Origin: DASUVM01 sp963704675
GTDB lineage: Bacteria; Patescibacteriota; Saccharimonadia; Saccharimonadales; Saccharimonadaceae
Length of the DNA: 64,000 nt
Assembly: GCA_963704675.1 (NCBI GenBank)
Contig: OY969928.1
Span: 1 to 64,000, forward strand
Reading direction: 5' to 3'
Under the pieces are notes generated by a model. That model made no database searches, was not told where the DNA came from, and saw nothing but the letters and a program-made list of their open reading frames with translations. A program made the translations under genes and the position numbers. Each line of letters starts with the position of its first letter. Position 1 is the first letter of the stretch. Positions 8,020 to 17,392 of the stretch are shown piece after piece.

Positions 8020-9309
8020 CTATTCGTAACGAAGTGCTTCGACCGGATCGAGGCGAGTTGCCTTGATGGCAGGGAAAAGGCCGAACACGATTCCGATAGC
8101 AACCGATACGCCTACGGCGAGCAAGATAGTCCCTCCGTCGATCATAGTCTGGGCTCCATCCGACACACCAAGCACTGTACTTAATAGTTGTCCTGCGACT
8201 AGACTGAAGCCAATGCCGATAATGAGTCCAATAATGCCCCCAATCATTGTCAGCATGATAGATTCAATCAGGAATTGCAGTAGGATGTGTCGTGTTTTAG
8301 CACCGACGGCGCGTCTAAGACCGATTTCCCTGGTGCGTTCGGTCACGGTAACCAGCATGATGTTCATGATGCCGATGCCACCCACAACGAGTGAGATTGC
8401 CGCAATTCCGGCGAGTGCCAAAGTAAAGCCACTAGTTACTGCATTTGCTGCATCTAGCAAACTTTTGTTAGTGGCAATATTGATATCGGAGTCGGTTTCG
8501 TCACTGATGCCATGGGCTGCGAGCAAATCGTCCTCGATTGCCCGAGAGGCGCTTACTACCGTTTCTTCACTTGTTGCATCGGCAATGATATTTTTGAACT
8601 TTTTCTTTTCGCTCACCGAAAGCCACGTTTTATAGCCGGTATAAATAGGGGCGGGGCCGTCAACCTCAACTTTAATAGGACCATATGACTCTTGGTCGGC
8701 CTCGGCAAGTACACCGATGATGGTAAATTCGACACCCTTGATAAATGCCTTCTGGCCTACGGGGCTTGAAGAAGGAAAAAGCTGGGAAGCGGCCCGCTTA
8801 CTGAGCACGGCTACTGCACCACCATCCTCTACCTGTGCTGTCGTCAGTAAGCTGCCCGACTGAGCCGTCAGCTTCTGGATAGAAAAGTAATCGTTACTTA
8901 CCCCGTAGAACTGGTAGACCAAGGCGTCTTCGCTGCTCGCCGTCAGAGCAACGTCTGCCTGAATGCTGGCTTTTGGCGAGGCCTTTTCAATACCCGGCGC
9001 TTGTTTTACTTTGTGATAGTCAGTCTCCGTCAGCGTTTCAGCTTCGCCGCTACGAAACACCAGGCCATCGCCCGACTCGCGTCGCCTTTCGGCGGGGGTT
9101 ACATTCGGATTATGCGACATGACGGTTATTCTTGTGATTCCCAGCCCCCCGATCATATCTGAGACGCCGGCTTTTAGAGTATTGCCGATACCTACCAGAG
9201 CGATCACAGCAGCAATCCCGATTACAATCCCCAGGATCGTCAGGCTGCTCCTGACCTTATTGCTCCGAATGCTATGCAAGCTTTGTGAAAGTAATGCTGA
9301 AATCTTCAT
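8020..9309 (-). CDS. MacB/FtsX-like ABC transporter permease
   Basis: This 429-aa protein begins with one membrane segment near residues 22-42 (SSLTILGIVIGIAAVIALVG). A large periplasm-type extracytoplasmic MacB_PCD domain follows (about 45-270). The C-terminal FtsX domain has three membrane segments (about 285-425) and ends in the typical LFPAIKATRLDPVEALRYE. It is the membrane subunit of a type VII (mechanotransmission) ABC system that exports peptides, toxins or drugs or acts on the envelope. Its ATG overlaps the stop of the ATPase gene by four bases, proving a two-gene operon. No membrane fusion protein gene is next to it. Confidence 0.95.
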   Translation of the reverse strand: MKISALLSQSLHSIRSNKVRSSLTILGIVIGIAAVIALVGIGNTLKAGVSDMIGGLGITRITVMSHNPNVTPAERRRESGDGLVFRSGEAETLTETDYHKVKQAPGIEKASPKASIQADVALTASSEDALVYQFYGVSNDYFSIQKLTAQSGSLLTTAQVEDGGAVAVLSKRAASQLFPSSSPVGQKAFIKGVEFTIIGVLAEADQESYGPIKVEVDGPAPIYTGYKTWLSVSEKKKFKNIIADATSEETVVSASRAIEDDLLAAHGISDETDSDINIATNKSLLDAANAVTSGFTLALAGIAAISLVVGGIGIMNIMLVTVTERTREIGLRRAVGAKTRHILLQFLIESIMLTMIGGIIGLIIGIGFSLVAGQLLSTVLGVSDGAQTMIDGGTILLAVGVSVAIGIVFGLFPAIKATRLDPVEALRYE

Positions 9310-10094
9310 CGTCGTGTCTCCTTCTCGATTTTTCCGTCTTTCAGGCGAATGACTCTCTGCGCATAGGCGGCTATATCATCTTCATGAGTCACTAGGACGA
9401 TCGTTGCGCCACTTTCGTTGATACTTTTAAATAGTTCCATGATTTCGTGAGCCGTCTTGCTATCTAGATTGCCCGTAGGTTCATCTGCCAACACATAGCT
9501 GGGATTCATAATGAGTGCCCGGGCAATAGCAACACGCTGGATCTGCCCGCCGGACAGCTGGTTACTGTGTTTATTGATCTGGTCGGCTAATCCTACACGC
9601 TTTAGCATTTGGATCGCCCTCGCCCTATCGTCTGCTCGGCTATAGTAAGTGGTAGGGAGGAGGACATTTTGCAAAACACTCGTGCGTTTTAGTAGATTAA
9701 ATTGCTGAAACACAAAGCCGATACGGTCACCCCTGATCTCGGCTGCCTTATTACCTGATAGTCGGCTGACATCATTTCCGTCCAGCAGATACTCACCTTC
9801 GTAGTGGCGGTCAAGCAAGCCGATAATTTGCATCAAGCTTGATTTTCCCGACCCGCTTGCTCCCATGATAGCGACGAACTCGCCCTGTTCGATATCCAAG
9901 TCAATTCCTTGTAGCGCACGGGTTTCGGCGCCACCGGAACTTTTGTAGATCTTTTTGATGTTACGGAGTTTAATAATCTTTGTAATGCCAGGATTATCTG
10001 GTTGCTTCCTTGTGTCAGCGACCCCTTTCTTCTCCTTTGAGTAGGGTTGCTCAAATACATTCGCCCGGTTGTTCTGTTGCCTTGAGTCACTCAT
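9306..10094 (-). CDS. MacB-type ABC transporter ATP-binding subunit
   Basis: The 262-aa product has Walker A GASGSGKSS (about residues 78-86), signature LSGGQIQRVAIARAL (from 180) and Walker B VLADEPTG (about 201). It belongs to the LolD/MacB/FtsE ATPase branch and pairs with the permease encoded by the overlapping downstream gene. An earlier in-frame ATG at 10130 is possible, but the start at 10094 has a good Shine-Dalgarno AAGGAGC. The first 38 residues are polar, charged and low-complexity, longer than usual for the family. Confidence 0.95.
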   Translation of the reverse strand: MSDSRQQNNRANVFEQPYSKEKKGVADTRKQPDNPGITKIIKLRNIKKIYKSSGGAETRALQGIDLDIEQGEFVAIMGASGSGKSSLMQIIGLLDRHYEGEYLLDGNDVSRLSGNKAAEIRGDRIGFVFQQFNLLKRTSVLQNVLLPTTYYSRADDRARAIQMLKRVGLADQINKHSNQLSGGQIQRVAIARALIMNPSYVLADEPTGNLDSKTAHEIMELFKSINESGATIVLVTHEDDIAAYAQRVIRLKDGKIEKETRR

Positions 10095-10202
10095 ATTAGC
10101 TCCTTTTACTGTTTTAGGAATGAGGTGCATTACAATCTATTGATCGATCTTAATCCGAGTATAATAGCAAGTTGTGAAAATAGTGTGAAAGCTTTCAAGG
10201 CT

Positions 10203-10229
10203 ATCTAAGCGTGGGATTCACGCTTAGAT
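10203..10229. terminator. Hairpin after the HxlR fragment
   Basis: ATCTAAGCGTG and its perfect complement are separated by five bases. It lies after the stop of the minus-strand HxlR remnant and upstream of the ABC operon. Confidence 0.55.
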
Positions 10230-10250
10230 CAGAAGAAGATCAAATCTGCA

Positions 10251-10413
10251 CTATCTTTTGCTCGTTAAATGCTGTTCTCCCCAGGTGAGCAAGCTGTCTA
10301 GAACAGGGCTAAGGGTCTGGCCATATTCGCTAAGCATGTATTCTACACGAGGTGGAACAACAGCCTAGACCTTCCTGGTTATTAGCCTATCGCGTTCGAG
10401 TTCTCGAAAGGAG
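10251..10413 (-). pseudogene. HxlR regulator, C-terminal fragment
   Basis: The minus strand encodes LERDRLITRKV, a TAG stop where a Tyr codon is expected, then AVVPPRVEYMLSEYGQTL and a normal HxlR end. The N-terminal half of the winged helix is missing; the 5' end runs straight into the FAD oxidase leader. Relatives in this window at 11793 and 29066 carry Y at the stop position (RKLYPVVPPKVEYSL, RVVYPVVPPRVEYSL). It was probably the divergent regulator of the neighbouring oxidase gene. Confidence 0.85.
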
Positions 10414-10421
10414 AGAGAAAG

Positions 10422-11780
10422 ATGGATAAAATACTCGAAGCATTCAGCAAGCTTGTTCCGGACAGCATTGCCTTTCCGGGCGATGAAGTATATAAAAAGG
10501 CAAGCCAGTTTTTTTAAGCGCACACTCGTGCCGAGCGTGGTTGTACGTCCCACTTCGAGTGAGGAAATGGCAACTGTTATTCGCTTTATCAATGAGCATA
10601 AACTAGCGTTTACTATTAAAAGTGGCGGTCACAGCAATATTGTATATAATTTGGCCGATGGGATTATACTGATTGACCTTTCTGCCCTAAACGCAGTGAA
10701 GGTTGTCGATGTAGAAAAGGGCTATGTGGAAGCAGGCGCCGGTGCCCTAGGCGGTGAGGTGGCGGATGAACTTGATCGCTATGGCCTTGCGGTTGCTTCA
10801 GGTGATAGCCGCATGGTTGGTATGGGTGGCCTGGCTACGGGCAGGGGTCTTGGCTTTTTGGTACGAAAGTACGGCGCGCTCGTTGATAATGTTATTGCCA
10901 TGGAGGTAGTAACTGCGGACGGCTCGATAGTAACGGCAGGTAAAAATACTCATGCAGATTTATTTTGGGCTGTCCGCGGCGGCGGCAGTAATTTTGGCAT
11001 TGCGACGCGCTTTACCATTCAGGCTCATCGAGTCAAAGACATTTTTGAAATCACAATTAGTTATCCGCTCGACAATATAGCCGCCATCTTGAAAGGCTGG
11101 CGTGATGCAATGCGAATTGCTCCTGCTGAACTTACTACTATCCTGACGGTCCTCCCTAAAAAAGCAGATGCGCCTGGCTCAATTGCGATACACGGCTGTG
11201 TTATAGGTACTGATGAAGCAAGTGCCAAGGAGACCGTTGCTCCTCTTTTAGCGCTCGGCAAATCGACCCGAGATTCCCTTCAGCCTAAGCGATATATAAA
11301 GATATATTGGAAAGCGTCTCATCTCGTGCGACAGCCCGGCGGGGAATCGCCAGGAATGCATTCCTGAAAACTCTTACCGACGAGTCTATCGATATGATCA
11401 CCCGCTTAAGTGACAGCGGTAAGTTACCCGTTCTTCAGATGCGTCACATAGCGGGAGCTATGAACAGACAGCCAGCCGATATGACCGCTTTTTCCTATCG
11501 GGACAGTGAGGTACTGATTTATTACTCAACAGCAGTGGAGTTCGGCGCGAGCGACCAAGAAGTTAACGACTTGCTTGAGGCCTGGCGGGCTCTCGAACCA
11601 TTCGGTGCCGGTTGTTATATCAATATGTCCAGTGAGGCGACCGACACAGAAATCGCCAGAGCCTTCCCCCAAGAGACACTCAATAGGCTTAGAGAAATTA
11701 AAGACCGCTACGATCCAAACAATATTTTTGACGCTAATTATAATATTCGTCCTATCGGTACAAATAATATTTCTAGTTAG
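10422..11780 (+). pseudogene. FAD-linked oxidase (berberine-bridge type), two frameshifts
   Basis: Read across two frame changes, this is a full-length paralogue of the oxidases at 48194 and 55479. It has an FAD_binding_4 domain with KSGGHSNIVY and a C-terminal BBE domain ending YDPNNIFDANYN. The first break is a run of seven T near 10511, where the homologue needs six. The second is two extra bases in a TATATA stretch near 11304. The start ATG has a Shine-Dalgarno-like aaaggagag. Both breaks lie in simple runs, so sequencing error is as likely as true decay. Confidence 0.9.
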
Positions 11781-11792
11781 TTGCCGTTCACA

Positions 11793-12140
11793 TCATTTAT
11801 TTGCATTGGCATCATAGTCGGTTAATATCTGGTTAAGATCGCAAAGGGCACGAATGACAGGTAATGTTAGTTCTCCACGTTCAGTTAAAGAATATTCGAC
11901 TTTGGGCGGTACTACCGGATAGAGTTTTCGCATGATCAATCTATCTTGTTCAAGCTCTTTGAGCTGCTGCGAGAGCATTTTGTGAGATATGAGACCAAGA
12001 TCACGTTTTAGCTCACTATATCGCCAGACCGGGTGTTGGCTGAGGCGCCATAAAATCGGCATTTTCCATTTGCCGCCTATTTTTTCAAGGGCGTATTCAG
12101 GTTTACGAAATGTACGATTGATAGGTTGGGGTGTAGGCAT
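11793..12140 (-). CDS. HxlR family transcriptional regulator
   Basis: This 115-aa winged-helix protein has the classic KIGGKWKMPILWRL helix and the wing segment RKLYPVVPPKVEYSLTERG. HxlR proteins are dimeric regulators, often sensing electrophiles or oxidants; the redox cysteine common near the N-terminus is absent here. The gene is convergent with the broken FAD oxidase (13-base gap) and divergent from the MFS exporter gene. The shared intergenic region has a TATACT -10 box and small dyads, so control of the exporter is likely. Confidence 0.92.
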   Translation of the reverse strand: MPTPQPINRTFRKPEYALEKIGGKWKMPILWRLSQHPVWRYSELKRDLGLISHKMLSQQLKELEQDRLIMRKLYPVVPPKVEYSLTERGELTLPVIRALCDLNQILTDYDANANK

Positions 12141-12243
12141 AGAAGTAACTCTCTTTTAGGTAAGTATACTACTTTTAATTCAGTTCTTGCAAGTAAAGAT
12201 ACATGTCTTTTACACTAGATCTAGATATAAAAGGAGAGTGTGT

Positions 12244-13851
12244 ATGGTTACGGAAAAAGACAAACCTCGCATCGCCCTGCCTGCAACCGCAATCTTGGTA
12301 TTGTTGTGCGTGGCACAGTTTTTGGATGCGATGGATATTTCCAGTATGGGTATTATTGCCCCAATCATTCAAAGAGAATTTGCCATGAGTCCCCAAGGCT
12401 TACAGTGGCTGGTGTCCGGTTATGCCTTGGGATTTGGCGGTTTTTTACTGCTTGGAGGGCGTGTTGCTGACTTGTTCGGCCGCAAACGCGTCTTTTTACT
12501 TTCGATGGCTCTCTTTGTGCTGGCAAGTTTGGTTGGAGGGTTGGCGACAAGCGATGAGGCACTGATCGCCGCGCGCATCGCCAAAGGGGTCTTTGCAGGC
12601 TTTACGGCACCGGCGGCTTTGTCGCTTTTGCTGTCTCAGTATACTGATCCGGCGGCGCGCAACCGCGCGTTGGGGGTTTATTCGGCTACCAGCGCTGTGG
12701 GGTTTGCGCTGGGTATGATTATTGGCGGATTTGTGGGCGATATTAGCTGGCGACTAGCCTTCTTTTTACCAGTTCCGGTAGGTCTTGCCGTAATTTGGGC
12801 GGGCCTGCTCGGTCTTGCGCCCGATAGGCCATCGCGCGATGCTAAGCGATTCGATGTGATGGGGGCGGTTATGGCTACTACCGCACTGCTGGCTATTGTA
12901 TTCGGCGCGACACAGGCGGCAACGTATGGGTGGGGATCGGATGATGCGCTTGTGCCGCTTATTGCTGGCGGTGGGTTGCTGGCGGTTTTTATAGCCTATC
13001 AACGCCGGGCAAAAGTACCGCTTATCCCACTGGGAATCTTCCGTCGTCCTGGCTTAAGCTACGCCAGCCTGATGGCTTTCATGCTCCAAGGTAACTATAT
13101 TGGATTTCAATTCGTGGTTGTGCTGTATTTGCAAACCGTGCTGCACTGGACAGCGCTTCAATCGGCACTCGCTTTTGCACTCGGCGGGCTTATTGTGATG
13201 ACAACGGCAACCAAGTTTGCAGCGCTTGCACTCCGCATCGGGCCATTGCCATTAATTGTGGGCGGATTTGTTGTAGAGACTTTGGCATTTGCCTGGTTCC
13301 TACTGGCCGGTACTATACCCGTCATTGTGCTTGTTGTAGTTATGGGGATATTACTAGGATCTGGTTTCGCGGCAACCTTTCCGGCAATCAATATCAGGGG
13401 TTTGTCCGACACCCGTGAAGAAGAGCATGGTCTTGCTTCAGGGATTATCCTCTCCGCATTTTCAATTGGTGGTGGCATGGTACTGTCGGTTGTTGCCTCG
13501 GTCTTTGCTGCGTCAAGTTCTGAAGGCCTTGTTCGATTCCATCATGCCGTGTTACTTGTCGTTGTACTCTCGATTATCACCACGTTGATGGCTGTATTTG
13601 GTTGGCATCGAGGCAAGAGCAAGGTGTCACGAGGGGTCAAGCAATCCAAGAAATGGAAAACGGCTATCGTTGTATGGCTGGCAATATATCCGCTGATAAC
13701 TGCGATTTTCCTTGCTTTCGGTGGTCAAATCGGTCAGATTAATCCGATACCGCTCAGAACTTTGGTGCTAACATTGGTGATTGTTCCCTTTATGGTCTAT
13801 ATTTTGATACCTTTTGTCCAGAGGGTGCTCTCACGCTGGCTCACTAAATAG
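12244..13851 (+). CDS. MFS exporter (DHA2-like) with extra C-terminal membrane tail
   Basis: This 535-aa protein has about 14 membrane segments in the MFS core (residues 20-455). The loop GGRVADLFGRKRVF matches the family motif A, and the N-terminal motif around DAMDISSMGIIAP suggests a drug:H+ antiporter. After KSKKWK-like basic residues comes a further unit of about 65 aa with two membrane segments (from AIVVWLAIYPLITAIFL to RVLSRWLTK). This closely resembles the C-terminal tail of membrane-anchored antibiotic biosynthesis monooxygenase proteins. The start at 12244 has aaggagagtgtgt. It is divergent from an HxlR regulator. Confidence 0.9.
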   Translation: MVTEKDKPRIALPATAILVLLCVAQFLDAMDISSMGIIAPIIQREFAMSPQGLQWLVSGYALGFGGFLLLGGRVADLFGRKRVFLLSMALFVLASLVGGLATSDEALIAARIAKGVFAGFTAPAALSLLLSQYTDPAARNRALGVYSATSAVGFALGMIIGGFVGDISWRLAFFLPVPVGLAVIWAGLLGLAPDRPSRDAKRFDVMGAVMATTALLAIVFGATQAATYGWGSDDALVPLIAGGGLLAVFIAYQRRAKVPLIPLGIFRRPGLSYASLMAFMLQGNYIGFQFVVVLYLQTVLHWTALQSALAFALGGLIVMTTATKFAALALRIGPLPLIVGGFVVETLAFAWFLLAGTIPVIVLVVVMGILLGSGFAATFPAINIRGLSDTREEEHGLASGIILSAFSIGGGMVLSVVASVFAASSSEGLVRFHHAVLLVVVLSIITTLMAVFGWHRGKSKVSRGVKQSKKWKTAIVVWLAIYPLITAIFLAFGGQIGQINPIPLRTLVLTLVIVPFMVYILIPFVQRVLSRWLTK

Positions 13852-13918
13852 CCGACTGGCTTATCGGTTGAGGGACATATTCTCAGCCATTGTCATCCCT
13901 GGAAAATAAGTTTCACTA

Positions 13919-14230
13919 TTATAAAACGTCACGTATTCTCTCATGGTGCATTTCGATGTGGTCTTGCTGATCGGGTGTTATGCTGTTCCAGGTGTCAAGG
14001 ATCTCTTTGGCAATAGTCACGGGCGACATATGAAAAAACTCGGCCAAATATTCGTGCTTGGCACAGCAGGAGAGCCGCAGTTGCTCATCCATCTTTTCGA
14101 CAGGGCGACCGAGCAGGCCTAAGTCTAAAAGTCGCGGGAGTACCCGAACAAATGTTGCGTGATTAGGCTCTTGATCGGCAACCAGCTGGTCGTAAACTTT
14201 GTTGTTGACGTTTTCTTTCTTTAGATTCAC
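13919..14230 (-). CDS. Small helical protein of unknown function, 103 aa
   Basis: This 103-aa soluble protein has a GTG start and two adjacent cysteines (SCCAKHEYL) plus a run of histidines near the C-terminus (HIEMHHERIRD). I do not recognise it. The segment HMSPVTIAKEILDTW resembles part of a helix-turn-helix, but there is not enough to call a regulator. It stands alone between the MFS gene (convergent) and the second Fic gene (divergent). Confidence 0.6.
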   Translation of the reverse strand: MNLKKENVNNKVYDQLVADQEPNHATFVRVLPRLLDLGLLGRPVEKMDEQLRLSCCAKHEYLAEFFHMSPVTIAKEILDTWNSITPDQQDHIEMHHERIRDVL

Positions 14231-14411
14231 TTCAATGCCAGATATCTCTTAATTTTTTCAATAACCTTCCTTGAGGACTGATTGCAGCGCCAGACTCATA
14301 AAATAAAAGGGGCGTCTCTACTCGAAAACCTTCGTTCTAAGTACCCGGTACTTATCTTTTCCATACGACATTTTTACCTCTTTTCTATATCTTTTGTGCT
14401 AAAATTGTCGT

Positions 14412-15395
14412 ATGAGATTAAACAAAAACACTTTATATATACTTGTATATCTTCTGGGTGGCAGCACTACCTCACAAGAGATTAGTAAAAGGATGCCCAA
14501 CCTGGATATTCGATCCATACAGCGAGCACTTGAACGTCTTACGGAACTCAGCCTAATCCTACGCAACGGTGCAAAGAATAATCCTTTATACTCGATAAAC
14601 TATGCTTTTCTTCTGGCGGCCGATATTCCCAGCAAGATTCTTGAGGATGAAAACCGTCCGGAAAGTTCTTTCAATTATGAGCTGATTAATTTTCTAGAAG
14701 AGGTGCCCGCAAGTCAGTTCGAAGAAAATGTTGGAAGCAAGCAATACATCCCCACCCCTGAGCATAAGATTTCAGCAAGAGATCTTGAATATCTGACGGT
14801 AGAACTGTCATGGAAATCGTCCGCGCTTGAGGGTAATACATACACGCTACTTGATACGCAGCTCTTGCTCGTTGAGGGTATTAAAGCAAACGGTAAGACT
14901 GATTTTGAAACACAAATGATTCTAAATCATAAAGATGCTATTGCCTTTATTATCGAAAACCCTGATTTATTTAACAAGGAAATTAATTTCGCTACAATTG
15001 AAGAACTCCATAAAATTATAGGTCAGAATCTTGGCATTGCTACAGGGGTGAGGCGAAGAATAGTCAAAATTAGCGCTAGCAACTATACTCCGTTGGCTGC
15101 CCCTCAACAACTTCGCGAGAATGCCGATAGAATCCTCCGGATTATTGGTCGCTTTGGTAGCCCATTCACAAGAAGTCTAATGGCCTTAAGCCTCCTACCT
15201 TACTTACAGATTTTCGAGGATGGAAATAAACGTACCGGTCGTATGCTTGCCAACGCCATCCTTATAAGCACTGTGGGTAGGGGCTTCAGTCTACGAAAGG
15301 TAAGTGCGAGAGAACTTGCCCTAGCCTATCTAGCCTTTTATGAATTTAATAGCATTAAACCTCTTTCTAGAATTCTGACGGCTGAACTGGCATAG
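14412..15395 (+). CDS. Fic-fold protein with winged-helix N-terminus; catalytic His replaced
   Basis: The 327-aa product starts with a winged helix (about residues 1-65), then a Fic domain. The core loop reads LQIFEDGNKRTGR (265-277): the usual histidine of HxFxDGN is glutamine (Q266), while D270, G271, N272 and R277 remain. An inhibitory-type motif SSALEG (S136-G141) is present. Loss of the histidine should abolish AMP transfer, although a subfamily with this substitution exists, and the protein may act through its DNA-binding domain. The ATG lies six bases after TAAAAT preceded by TG, a leaderless arrangement. Confidence 0.88.
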   Translation: MRLNKNTLYILVYLLGGSTTSQEISKRMPNLDIRSIQRALERLTELSLILRNGAKNNPLYSINYAFLLAADIPSKILEDENRPESSFNYELINFLEEVPASQFEENVGSKQYIPTPEHKISARDLEYLTVELSWKSSALEGNTYTLLDTQLLLVEGIKANGKTDFETQMILNHKDAIAFIIENPDLFNKEINFATIEELHKIIGQNLGIATGVRRRIVKISASNYTPLAAPQQLRENADRILRIIGRFGSPFTRSLMALSLLPYLQIFEDGNKRTGRMLANAILISTVGRGFSLRKVSARELALAYLAFYEFNSIKPLSRILTAELA

Positions 15396-15503
15396 AGACT
15401 AAAACTTCTCATTTGCGCTATGCATGCCCGGGTGACTGTCGTCTTCCAGAAGCAATTCTTTAATTTCAATAAATTTCTCACTCCATGCTTGCTATAGTAT
15501 TTT

Positions 15504-15582
15504 GTTTAAAAGTTTTGATAACGCCCATTCGCTCCAGCCATGACATTACTTCCAAAATACCTCTATAAAATGAGGTATTTTG
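15504..15582. repeat. Intergenic repeat, copy E (short)
   Basis: Only the core aaaagttttgataacgccc to gctccagccatgacatta (about 15508-15547) is kept, followed by a perfect 11-bp hairpin CAAAATACCTC/GAGGTATTTTG (15553-15582). On the minus strand an ATG-initiated 22-codon ORF remains (SWLERMGVIKTFKQ, then unrelated residues). It helps to define the minimal conserved core. Confidence 0.8.
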
Positions 15583-15683
15583 AGTTTGGTTTGGGTGTGG
15601 AATGAATGACCGAAGCGTAAAGTTCTATAGTCATTTACGAACTACGGACGACCTATCGTCTAAAATGACCTATACTTATTAAC

Positions 15684-16301
15684 GTGGAAACAAATATAAC
15701 TGCCATCGTATTTGGCGTGCTTCCAAAAGACAACATTCTTCCCGGACAGGTACTCGCTTGCCTTGACCGGGCGGCAGAGCTGCTGGCGAGCAGTGATGTG
15801 GACAATATTGCTGTGATCGGTGGCTATGGACACGGCTCACGTGGCCAGCTGCAACCTGAAGCTCAGATGATGAAGGATCATTTGCTCGACCTCGGAGTCG
15901 ACCCGGACTTTATCATTATGAGGAGTACTCCTGTGACAACCCCCGAGGTTGTTTGGGAGGTGCGCACACTTGGAGTTTCGCGTGGTTGTATTTTGACAAT
16001 ACGCGAGAAGAAGAAACGGATCAGCTTGTATCTTCGCAAAATTGTGGGGAATCGGGTCGAGCTATCTGTTGAGACGGTACCGTACATATTGACGCCAGAG
16101 GAGGTTGATGCCAACAAACACGAAGGCTATTTGCTCGACGAAGCTGAACGCGACTTCGAGCCGATGAGTCCGAGCGATGACGACGAAGAGACTCTCGCTA
16201 GGCTTAGTAAGATTTACTCGTTCGAGTATCACTTGTTGACAAGTTTTATTGAACAGCTGAGGAATGAAGGCCGCCTGGAGTCATTCTTGGCAGAATTGTA
16301 A
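15684..16301 (+). CDS. DUF218/YdcF-like protein
   Basis: This 205-aa protein matches the YdcF-like (DUF218) alpha/beta fold: an initial strand AIVFGVLPKD, then RAAELL and IAVIGGYGHG, a conserved QPEAQMMKDHLLDLGV segment and TTPEVVWEV. The family is linked to cell-envelope and sugar or nucleotide binding; no reaction is established for this member. The GTG start lies seven bases after TATACT, so the message is probably leaderless. No membrane anchor is present. The C-terminal third is acidic and unusual. Confidence 0.75.
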   Translation: METNITAIVFGVLPKDNILPGQVLACLDRAAELLASSDVDNIAVIGGYGHGSRGQLQPEAQMMKDHLLDLGVDPDFIIMRSTPVTTPEVVWEVRTLGVSRGCILTIREKKKRISLYLRKIVGNRVELSVETVPYILTPEEVDANKHEGYLLDEAERDFEPMSPSDDDEETLARLSKIYSFEYHLLTSFIEQLRNEGRLESFLAEL

Positions 16302-16318
16302 CCACACTCACATTGCTT

Positions 16319-16356
16319 GTGCCTGCTCCCGATTGTGCAATTCGGGAGCAGGCACA
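16319..16356. terminator. Strong hairpin downstream of the YdcF-like gene
   Basis: A perfect 15-bp stem TGTGCCTGCTCCCGA with its complement and an eight-base loop; no long T-run follows directly. Confidence 0.7.
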
Positions 16357-16638
16357 GCCTTACTAGCTAGGAGGAAGGTTATCCTCTTCTGCATTATAAG
16401 GTTTTATAATCTAAGATATGACGCTTCTTGCGTTGTATCTGTGGTAAAAGTCCGGTAGTTGTCCACGAACTTCTGACTTGATGTAAGCCTGTTGATACCC
16501 TTCGAATTATATGTAATACTAGTTACGCAAGAACGATGCGAAGAATATTTCGTATTTGTAAGGCCCGAAACCGTACGTGGTCTTTGGCAAGAATCTTGCT
16601 GTTCATAGCAACCGACGAAGAAAAGAGGAATCCGTCTC

Positions 16639-17338
16639 ATGAGTTTGACGGATGCACCCCCCATCTCAGAGGTAGACCCTAACTCACTGCCATTCCGGGC
16701 AGCGCTCTATACGGCTTGCGAGATCGTAGGCAAGAAAGGCAATGCGTATTCACGTCATGATCATGGCATACTTCGCCCCGGCGAGGCTATGATCGAACAG
16801 CCTGTTGCCCCTGGCAAGCTGAAGCTGAGGCCGCTACCAAAGAAGAAGGCTCGGCTACTCGGCCTACCCTCCTGCTGGGCCTTCACGCCCGAGCGCGAGA
16901 TCGTCGAATTGCGGTACACTGACTGGCAGATGGCACAAGTCTAGCGGTATTGACGTCACATCCAAGCAGTTCCTGGCGGAACTCGCCTGGATATGTGAGG
17001 CGTTCGTTGATGCAGGTCTGCATCAAATTCTTGAGTTCAACATCGCCGACTACCTCTTTCCGCGGCCAAGAGGCAAGGTCACCTGCGAGGTGACAAATGT
17101 CGAGAGGCGAATCCAAGAGGTGACGCTCATCGACACTCCCCTGGAGGCTCTGGCTGGCGACTGGTCGACTGCTGCCTGCTTCTGTTTTGCTACCGGCATC
17201 CCGTCGGTCGCAGGATTCTGTAGAGGCAGCCGATGCGATTTTAGCGGTCAGGATACTGACGACGACTGGGAATCGAGAGCCGATGCTCATGACTCTAGGG
17301 CCGGTACCGTAGAGAATACCGAGGGAGAGGATAAATAG
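16639..17338 (+). pseudogene. GC-rich orphan family X, copy 1 (frameshifted)
   Basis: The first frame (16639-16944, 101 aa) stops early. Shifting frame near 16930 restores similarity to the paralogue at 37272: GIDVTSKQFLAELAW matches VDVDSAEFQAELQR, and FNIADYLFPRPRG matches LNIISYLFPPPVG. The last part carries the shared pattern AACFxFxxxxPxVxGxC. The family is unknown to me. The start has a gaggaatcc Shine-Dalgarno site, and promoter-like TTGATA-N17-AATACT lies at about 16492. Terminator and downstream element match copy 2. The paralogue is broken at a different place, so error or decay is more likely than a programmed shift. Confidence 0.7.
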
Positions 17339-17356
17339 CCTACAATAAGGATGGAC

Positions 17357-17392
17357 GAGGTGAGACTGTTTCTATAGAGACAGTCTCACCTC
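17357..17392 (+). terminator. Terminator of family X copy 1
   Basis: A perfect 13-bp stem GAGGTGAGACTGT with its complement and a ten-base loop, 18 bases after the stop codon. Confidence 0.75.

Noticed and set aside
8063..8635. 190-aa plus-strand ORF overlapping the ABC permease
   Set aside because: Antisense shadow of a well-supported FtsX/MacB permease; Pro/Ser/Ile-rich composition is typical for such shadows.
12130..12244. A defined HxlR operator between HxlR and MFS genes
   Set aside because: Several short dyads exist (agatacatgtct, ctagatctag, gtaagtatactac), but none is shared clearly with the other HxlR locus, so no single site can be named.
16900..16960. Programmed ribosomal frameshift in family X
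   Set aside because: No slippery heptamer or pseudoknot was recognised, and the paralogue at 37272 is broken at a different place.
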